DNA from: CAYTES01 sp964436935
Lineage (GTDB): Bacteria; Patescibacteriota; Gracilibacteria; UBA1369; UBA12473
Reading direction: 5' to 3'
Length of the DNA stretch: 6,333 bases
NCBI GenBank assembly: GCA_964436935.1
Contig: CAYTES010000075.1
Span: 1 to 6,333, forward strand
Below, piece after piece: positions 5,727 through 6,333 of this stretch (within the stretch, counting starts at the first letter, position 1; each line of letters begins with the position of its first letter). The notes below the pieces were generated by a model that did no database searches, was not told the origin of the DNA, and worked only from the letters and a program-made list of their open reading frames with translations. Both the position numbers and the translations under genes were made by a program.

Positions 5727-6333
5727 ATGCAACGGTTGAAATCTTTCTCCTCCTTTCTTTTTACTTCTCGCGCTATTTTTTGGGCCGGTGAAGTGCCCGG
5801 TTACGCCAAAACCCCTGACAACAAAAAGGAAAATTGGGTGAAAAAGGACGTTTCGGAGGCTCGAAATCAATTTTACAAAGCACTGTATTCCGATCGGGTG
5901 AAGAGCGGGGCGCAAGATGCCTTGAGAAACTTAAAATACGATACGGCGGAAAAAATAAAATCCGCGCCTCGAGTGATTGAAAAAGGTGACACCCTGTCCA
6001 AGTATTTATTGGAAACCGTATGCAATAAAAATCAAGATTTGATGAAACAGGCCTTGAATAATCTTCAATCTCAAGGGTACCAGGTGGATTTTTTCCCGTT
6101 GGGGTACACCGTGGAGATCGACCAAAACAAGCTGTCGATTTATAAACAAGAGGGGGATACAAAAACGTACTACCGTTCCGTGGACGGCACTCAAGATGTT
6201 TCGGGATTGAAGGTTTTTGACATTGCCGAACCGGCGGCGGTGAGTTCCGACATTGCCCCTGCGACACCGGCTGAGATTGCTACGGTGGCCCCTGAGGCGA
6301 AAACGAGTCCCGTAGTTACGCCTGACACAACGG
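5727..6333 (+). CDS. Exported protein with LysM-like motif (partial, runs off right edge)
   Basis: An open frame starts with ATG at 5727 and continues without a stop to the window end (202 codons plus one base). Residues 1-27 (MQRLKSFSSF, then a hydrophobic stretch ending near PGYA) look like an export signal, but Arg15 breaks the hydrophobic core. Residues 83-130 (RVIEKGDTLSKYL, then QALNNLQSQGY, then PLGYTVEI) resemble a LysM unit: a GDTL motif, a middle helix and a closing PxGxxxxI strand. LysM units bind peptidoglycan N-acetylglucosamine. From about residue 165 the sequence becomes rich in Ala, Pro, Thr and Val, a typical linker to a further domain outside the window. A strong promoter lies upstream but no Shine-Dalgarno sequence is seen. 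It is divergent from the DUF5715-like lipoprotein gene. The rest of the protein and its catalytic role, if any, cannot be judged. Confidence 0.8.
   Translation, partial: MQRLKSFSSFLFTSRAIFWAGEVPGYAKTPDNKKENWVKKDVSEARNQFYKALYSDRVKSGAQDALRNLKYDTAEKIKSAPRVIEKGDTLSKYLLETVCNKNQDLMKQALNNLQSQGYQVDFFPLGYTVEIDQNKLSIYKQEGDTKTYYRSVDGTQDVSGLKVFDIAEPAAVSSDIAPATPAEIATVAPEAKTSPVVTPDTT

Noticed and set aside
5773..6267. Minus-strand ORF of 164 codons
   Set aside because: It lies antisense to the LysM-like frame. Its product is rich in Pro, Ser, Arg and Cys with no domain pattern, and it has no promoter or Shine-Dalgarno site.

Overview
The window looks like chromosomal DNA of a Gram-negative (diderm) bacterium of moderate GC content with AT-rich intergenic spacers. 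The evidence is a lipoprotein signal with a lipobox, several products that look like peptidoglycan-processing proteins, bacterial extended -10 promoters and a tRNA gene with encoded CCA. I cannot name the species. An uncultivated or delta-proteobacterium-like lineage would fit, but that is only an impression.

Layout, left to right: (1) tRNA-Leu(CAA), complete, minus strand, 1-87. (2) A small membrane-anchored protein with a PH-like C-terminal domain, minus strand, 231-752. (3) A divergent promoter region, 753-886. (4) A 1006-residue protein on the plus strand, 887-3907, with a degenerate LysM-like segment and a lysozyme-like (SLT/GH23-type) transglycosylase domain near its C-terminus. (5) A convergent lipoprotein gene on the minus strand, 3904-5634. 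Its C-terminus resembles DUF5715, an M15-like zinc peptidase fold, and its stop codon overlaps the stop of gene 4 by 4 bp. (6) A back-to-back promoter region, about 5618-5726. (7) A plus-strand gene from 5727 that runs off the right edge and encodes a probable exported protein with a LysM-like motif.

Genes 4, 5 and 7 all carry signatures of peptidoglycan binding or cleavage (SLT-like, M15/DUF5715-like, LysM-like). The region therefore reads as a cell-wall remodelling cluster, although the genes are not in one operon. Genes 5 and 7 share a divergent promoter region and could be co-regulated. The molecular role of the cluster is inference.

The most striking structural signal is a perfect 16-bp inverted repeat with a 4-nt loop at 3363-3398. 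It lies inside the 1006-residue gene, exactly over the AYN motif of the transglycosylase-like domain. A second recurring oddity is that three genes read better if one or two bases are added or removed at short homopolymers: the membrane segment of gene 2, the start of gene 5 and the signal peptide of gene 7. That suggests either indel errors in the assembly or real frame changes. The three plus- and minus-strand cell-wall genes also have promoters with an extended -10 and start codons with no clear Shine-Dalgarno sequence, apart from one strong site before an out-of-frame ATG in gene 5.
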